Shown: piece by piece, positions 60,955 through 64,000 of the stretch
How the letters are laid out: every line of letters begins with the position of its first letter
How positions within the stretch are numbered: position 1 is the stretch's first letter
Assembly: GCF_005222695.1 (NCBI RefSeq)
Contig: NZ_STGG01000074.1
Location: 45,127-109,126, forward strand
From: Massilia sp. HP4
GTDB lineage: Bacteria > Pseudomonadota > Gammaproteobacteria > Burkholderiales > Burkholderiaceae_D
Reading direction: 5' to 3'
Length of the DNA stretch: 64,000 nt
Notes under the pieces: generated by a model
Told to the model about the DNA's origin: nothing
The model's database searches: none
The model's input: the letters and a program-made list of their open reading frames with translations, nothing else
Position numbers and translations under genes: made by a program

Positions 60955-62058
60955 ATGAGTAAAGCGAGCATCGAGGCCGTCCGAGAATCGATGGAGCAGG
61001 GCAAGCCCACCATGGTGGACGTGGCCAAGCTCGCCGGCGTGTCCGCGATGACGGTGTCCCGCGTCATGAATGGCAAGAGCCTGGTGCGCGAGAGCACCCG
61101 GCGCAAGGTGGCCGAGGCGGTCGCTGCGCTCAATTACACGCCAAACCAGGAGGCGCGCAACCTGGCCGGCTCCAAGCCGATCCGTGTCGGGTTCCTGTAC
61201 AGCAATCCGAGCGCGGCCTACCTGAGTGAATTCCTGGTCGGCCTGCTCAACCAGTCGGGCCTGAACAATGTCCAGCTGTTCGTCGAAAAGTGCGAGGCCG
61301 GCAACCACGAGATCGAGCATACCCAGCGCCTGATCAATAATGGCCTGGATGGCGTGATCCTGCCGCCGCCGCTGTGCGATAGCGTGGCCGTGCTCGAATG
61401 CGTGGCCAATGCCGGCATTCCGGCGGTGGTGGTGGCCTGCGGTTCGCCGGCGCCCGGCGTCGGGGCGGTCAGCATCGACGACTACCAGGCCGCCCACTAC
61501 ATGACGCGTCACCTGATCGCGCTGGGCCACCAGCGCATCGGCTTCGTGGTCGGCCATCCGAACCAGACCGCCAGCGCGCGCCGTCTTGACGGCTACCGCA
61601 AGGCGATCGCCGAGAAGGGCGCCGACGCCTCCGAAGAGCTGGTGGTGCAGGGCATGTTCACCTACCGCTCGGGCCTGGATGCGGCGGAACAGCTGCTGGC
61701 GCTGGCCGACCGGCCGACGGCGATCTTCGCCAGCAACGACGACATGGCCGCCGCCACGGTGGCGGTCGCGCACCGCCTCGGGCTGGACGTGCCGGGCGAC
61801 CTGACGGTCACCGGTTTCGACGACACCGCCCTGGCCACCACGATCTGGCCCGAGCTGACCACCGTGCGCCAGCCGATCGCCGGCATGGCGCGCGAAGCGG
61901 TACAGGCCCTGGTGCGGCGCGTGCGCGCGCAGCGCGAGAACGAACCGGCCGAGCCTGAGCAGACGCGCATGGACTTCGAACTGGTGCGGCGCCAGTCCGA
62001 CGCCGCTCCGCGCACCCGTCCTCCGGCGCGCCTGCCGGCGGTCGCGAAAGCACGCTGA
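60955..62058 (+). CDS. xylR: LacI-family regulator, probable XylR of the xylose operon
   Basis: A 367-residue LacI/GalR protein. The DNA-binding helix-turn-helix and hinge helix are at about 19-75 (TMVDVAKLAGVSAMTVSRVMNGKSLVRESTRRKVAEAVAALNYTPN, with the hinge ARNLAG). The periplasmic-binding-like effector domain follows (VGFLYSN..., SIDDYQAAHYMTRHLIALGHQRIGFV, FASNDDMAAATVAVAHRLGLDVPGDLTVTGFDD). The first ~18 residues are unconserved and an ATG at codon 13 is an alternative. Its position directly before xylB-xylD, and the shared sites upstream of both, make it the likely xylose-responsive repressor. Confidence 0.82.
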   Translation: MSKASIEAVRESMEQGKPTMVDVAKLAGVSAMTVSRVMNGKSLVRESTRRKVAEAVAALNYTPNQEARNLAGSKPIRVGFLYSNPSAAYLSEFLVGLLNQSGLNNVQLFVEKCEAGNHEIEHTQRLINNGLDGVILPPPLCDSVAVLECVANAGIPAVVVACGSPAPGVGAVSIDDYQAAHYMTRHLIALGHQRIGFVVGHPNQTASARRLDGYRKAIAEKGADASEELVVQGMFTYRSGLDAAEQLLALADRPTAIFASNDDMAAATVAVAHRLGLDVPGDLTVTGFDDTALATTIWPELTTVRQPIAGMAREAVQALVRRVRAQRENEPAEPEQTRMDFELVRRQSDAAPRTRPPARLPAVAKAR

Positions 62059-62111
62059 ACCGCCGGCACGGCCGGGGGCGCCAGCCCGATGAAAACCATT
62101 TCACTAATTCG

Positions 62112-62141
62112 TTGACAACGCTCCAAGGGGCCGATTAGACT
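62112..62141 (+). promoter_or_regulatory. Promoter of the xylBD operon
   Basis: Consensus TTGACA (62112-62117), an 18-nt spacer and TAGACT (62136-62141). The putative operator begins four bases downstream, covering the expected transcription start. Confidence 0.6.
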
Positions 62142-62145
62142 GGGA

Positions 62146-62159
62146 TGATTGCGCTAACA
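62146..62159. promoter_or_regulatory. Putative XylR operator 2, over the xylB transcription start
   Basis: TGATTGCGCTAACA; its complement TGTTAGCGCAATCA shares 11 consecutive bases with operator 1. Bound repressor would block the promoter immediately upstream. Confidence 0.6.
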
Positions 62160-62215
62160 GTTCTGTTAAGGGAATGTTGGGGCTTCATAATATTCAGAAT
62201 AATCTGGAGACGACC

Positions 62216-63031
62216 ATGACGGCACATGCCGACCCTACGCCGGCCGAGCGCGAGCGCGCGTTGCCGGTCTATGCAAGCTATCCGGACCTGCGCGACAAGC
62301 GGGTCGTCATCACCGGCGGCGGCTCCGGGATCGGTAGCGAACTGGTGGCGGCATTTGCCGGCCAGGGCGCGCGGGTCTGGTTCCTCGATATCGCCGATGC
62401 CGCCGCGCAGGCGCTGGTGGCGACGCAGGCTGGATCTGTCCACGTTCCCCGTTTCGTGCACTGTGACCTGACCGACCTCGATGCGCTGGCGGCAAGCTTC
62501 GCCGCCATCGAGCAGGAGGCCGGCGGCATCGACATCCTCCTGAATAACGCCGCCAACGACGACCGCCACGGCATCGACGGCGTAACGCCGGCCTACTGGG
62601 ACGAGCGCATGGCGGTCAACCTGCGCCATCAGTTCTTCTGCGCCCAGGCCGCGGTGCGCGGCATGCGGCGCCAGAAGGCCGGCGTGATCCTGAACTTCGG
62701 CTCGATTTCCTGGCACCTGGCGTCGAACGGCATGCCGCTGTACCTGACGGCGAAGGCTGCGATCGAGGGCCTCAGCCGCGCGCTGGCGCGCGACCTCGGG
62801 CCCGATAATATTCGTGTCAACACCGTGGTGCCCGGAGCGGTGCGCACGCCGCGCCAGGACACCTTGTGGCATTCGCCGGCCGAAGAAGCGCGCATCCTGG
62901 CCGGCCAGTGCCTGCCGGAGCGGGTCGGGATGTGGGACGTGGCGGCGCTGTCGCTGTTCCTGGCCTCGAACAATGCGCGCCGCTGCAGCGGCCGCGAATA
63001 CTTCGTCGACGCGGGTTGGTACGGCGCATGA
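62216..63031 (+). CDS. xylB: D-xylose 1-dehydrogenase (NAD+), SDR type
   Basis: Oxidises D-xylose to xylonolactone, the first step of the Weimberg/Dahms routes. The 271-residue SDR starts at 62216 (ctggagacgacc upstream). It has VVITGGGSGIG (30-40), DILLNNAANDDRH, NFGSISWHL (Ser163) and YLTAK (Tyr176, Lys180), and ends REYFVDAGWYG. The stretches KRVVITGGGSGIG, NDDRH, YWDERMAVNLRH and INFGSISWHL-like are those I recall from Caulobacter crescentus XylB. The stop overlaps the xylD start (ATGA), so the two are coupled. L-arabinose or galactose oxidation is a weaker alternative. Confidence 0.88.
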   Translation: MTAHADPTPAERERALPVYASYPDLRDKRVVITGGGSGIGSELVAAFAGQGARVWFLDIADAAAQALVATQAGSVHVPRFVHCDLTDLDALAASFAAIEQEAGGIDILLNNAANDDRHGIDGVTPAYWDERMAVNLRHQFFCAQAAVRGMRRQKAGVILNFGSISWHLASNGMPLYLTAKAAIEGLSRALARDLGPDNIRVNTVVPGAVRTPRQDTLWHSPAEEARILAGQCLPERVGMWDVAALSLFLASNNARRCSGREYFVDAGWYGA

Positions 63032-64000
63032 GCGGGCATCCTCCACGCCGGTTCCGGTCGCAGGACTGGTTCGACAATCCCGAGCGCATCGACATGACCG
63101 CGCTCTACCTCGAGCGCTTCATGAACTACGGGATCACGCCCGAGGAGCTGCGCTGCGGCAAGCCGATCATCGGCATCGCCCAGAGCGGCAGCGATATCGC
63201 GCCGTGCAACCGCGTCCACCTGGAGCTGGCCAAGCGCGTGCGCGACGGCATCCGCGACGCCGGTGGCATCCCGATGGAATTCCCGCTGCACCCGATCTTC
63301 GAAAACTGCCGCCGCCCGACCGCGGCGCTGGACCGCAACCTGGCCTATCTGGGCCTGGTCGAGATCCTGCACGGCTATCCGATCGACGCCGTCGTGCTCA
63401 CCACCGGCTGCGACAAGACCGTGCCGGCCCAGCTGATGGCCGTGTCGACGGTCGACATTCCCGCCATCGTGCTGTCGGGCGGGCCGATGCTCGACGGCTG
63501 GTTCGAAGGTGAACTGGTCGGTTCTGGCGCCGCGATCTGGAAGGCCCGCCGCCAGCTGGCGGCGGGCAGCATCGACGAAAAGAAGTTCGTCGACATCGCC
63601 ACCGCCTCGGCGCCGTCCGCCGGTCACTGCAACACCATGGGCACCGCGTCGACGATGAACGCGGTGGCCGAAGCGCTGGGCATGTCGCTGACCGGCTGCT
63701 CGGCCATTCCCGCACCATACCGCGAGCGCGGCCAGATGGCGTATGAGACGGGCCGCCGCATCGTGGAGCTGGCCAAAGAGGATATCCGCCCATCGAGCAT
63801 CCTGACGCGCGAAGCCTTCCTGGACGCGATCGTGGTCAATGCCGCCATCGGCGGCTCGAGCAACGCCCAGCCGCACATCGTGGCGATGGCGCGCCATGCC
63901 GGGGTCGACATCACGCCCGAGGACTGGATGGAATACGGCTACCAGGTGCCGCTGCTGCTGAACATGCAGCCGGCCGGTAAATACCTGGGCGAGCGCTTCC
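63028..64000 (+). CDS. xylD: D-xylonate dehydratase (IlvD/Edd family), 3' end outside the window
   Basis: Dehydrates D-xylonate to 2-keto-3-deoxy-xylonate. About 324 of roughly 590 residues are visible. The start ATG overlaps the xylB stop. The three cysteines expected to hold the Fe-S cluster are Cys60 (SDIAPCNRVH), Cys128 (TTGCDKT) and Cys201 (SAGHCNTMGTASTMN). The N-terminus RRFRSQDWFDNPERIDMTALYLERFMNYGITPEEL closely follows Caulobacter XylD as I remember it. This is closer to xylonate than to arabinonate dehydratases. What follows (keto-acid dehydratase XylX/XylA or aldolase) lies beyond the edge. Confidence 0.88.
   Translation, partial: MSGHPPRRFRSQDWFDNPERIDMTALYLERFMNYGITPEELRCGKPIIGIAQSGSDIAPCNRVHLELAKRVRDGIRDAGGIPMEFPLHPIFENCRRPTAALDRNLAYLGLVEILHGYPIDAVVLTTGCDKTVPAQLMAVSTVDIPAIVLSGGPMLDGWFEGELVGSGAAIWKARRQLAAGSIDEKKFVDIATASAPSAGHCNTMGTASTMNAVAEALGMSLTGCSAIPAPYRERGQMAYETGRRIVELAKEDIRPSSILTREAFLDAIVVNAAIGGSSNAQPHIVAMARHAGVDITPEDWMEYGYQVPLLLNMQPAGKYLGERF

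Overview
The window looks like core chromosome of a high-GC betaproteobacterium of the order Burkholderiales, most likely Oxalobacteraceae close to Massilia/Telluria. This placement is inference. It rests on the gene order tRNA-Leu, tig, clpP, clpX, lon, hupB, tRNA-Asp, ppiD; on the mltG-tmk...holB-pilZ-tatD cluster; on the msrB-yciB-bolA-parvulin block; and on protein resemblance. No rRNA, CRISPR array, prophage or complete insertion sequence is visible.

Layout. 1-4029: a tripartite RND efflux pump (adaptor cut by the window edge, plus permease). 4232-13323: a protein quality-control block (tRNA-Leu, trigger factor, ClpP, ClpX, Lon, HU, two identical tRNA-Asp genes, the periplasmic chaperone PpiD), most units separated by clear intrinsic terminators. 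13390-17324: tRNA selenouridine synthase, a GDSL esterase divergent from an ABC ATPase, and the NAD(P)HX repair enzyme. 17434-23066: ATP-dependent 5-oxoprolinase, a small lipoprotein and a receiver/TPR protein. 23280-32418: PurL, an acetyltransferase, two tandem parvulins, BolA, YciB, MsrB and SelO. 32680-37672: acyl-CoA synthetase, two small membrane proteins and a fused beta-oxidation enzyme. 37774-44700: an MHS-type transporter, an acetyltransferase, a Dabb protein with two SDRs, and the YgfZ/DUF4936/NRDE group.

44826-52705 carries mltG, tmk, holB, pilZ and tatD. In related genomes these normally sit close together. Here the run is broken by a 168-bp palindromic MITE-like element, a large hydrolase/membrane protein, an acetyltransferase, and an AT-richer islet with a DUF2442-type gene. 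52710-58499 holds an ankyrin protein, a PRMT-like methyltransferase, small proteins, LpxO, WrbA, a glutathione transferase gene killed by one amber codon, and an SDR. 58679-60667 is the rRNA-hydroxylation enzyme RlhA.

The most coherent regulated system is at the right edge (60813-64000). A LacI-family regulator precedes a D-xylose 1-dehydrogenase and a D-xylonate dehydratase. This is the start of an oxidative (Weimberg or Dahms) xylose operon. Matching TGTTAGC-type sites lie upstream of the regulator and directly behind the xylB promoter. I found no clearly novel defence or mobile system. The best candidates for a second look are the xyl regulation, the MITE-like element, the insertions in the holB cluster, the amber-interrupted GST gene, and the PRMT-like methyltransferase.
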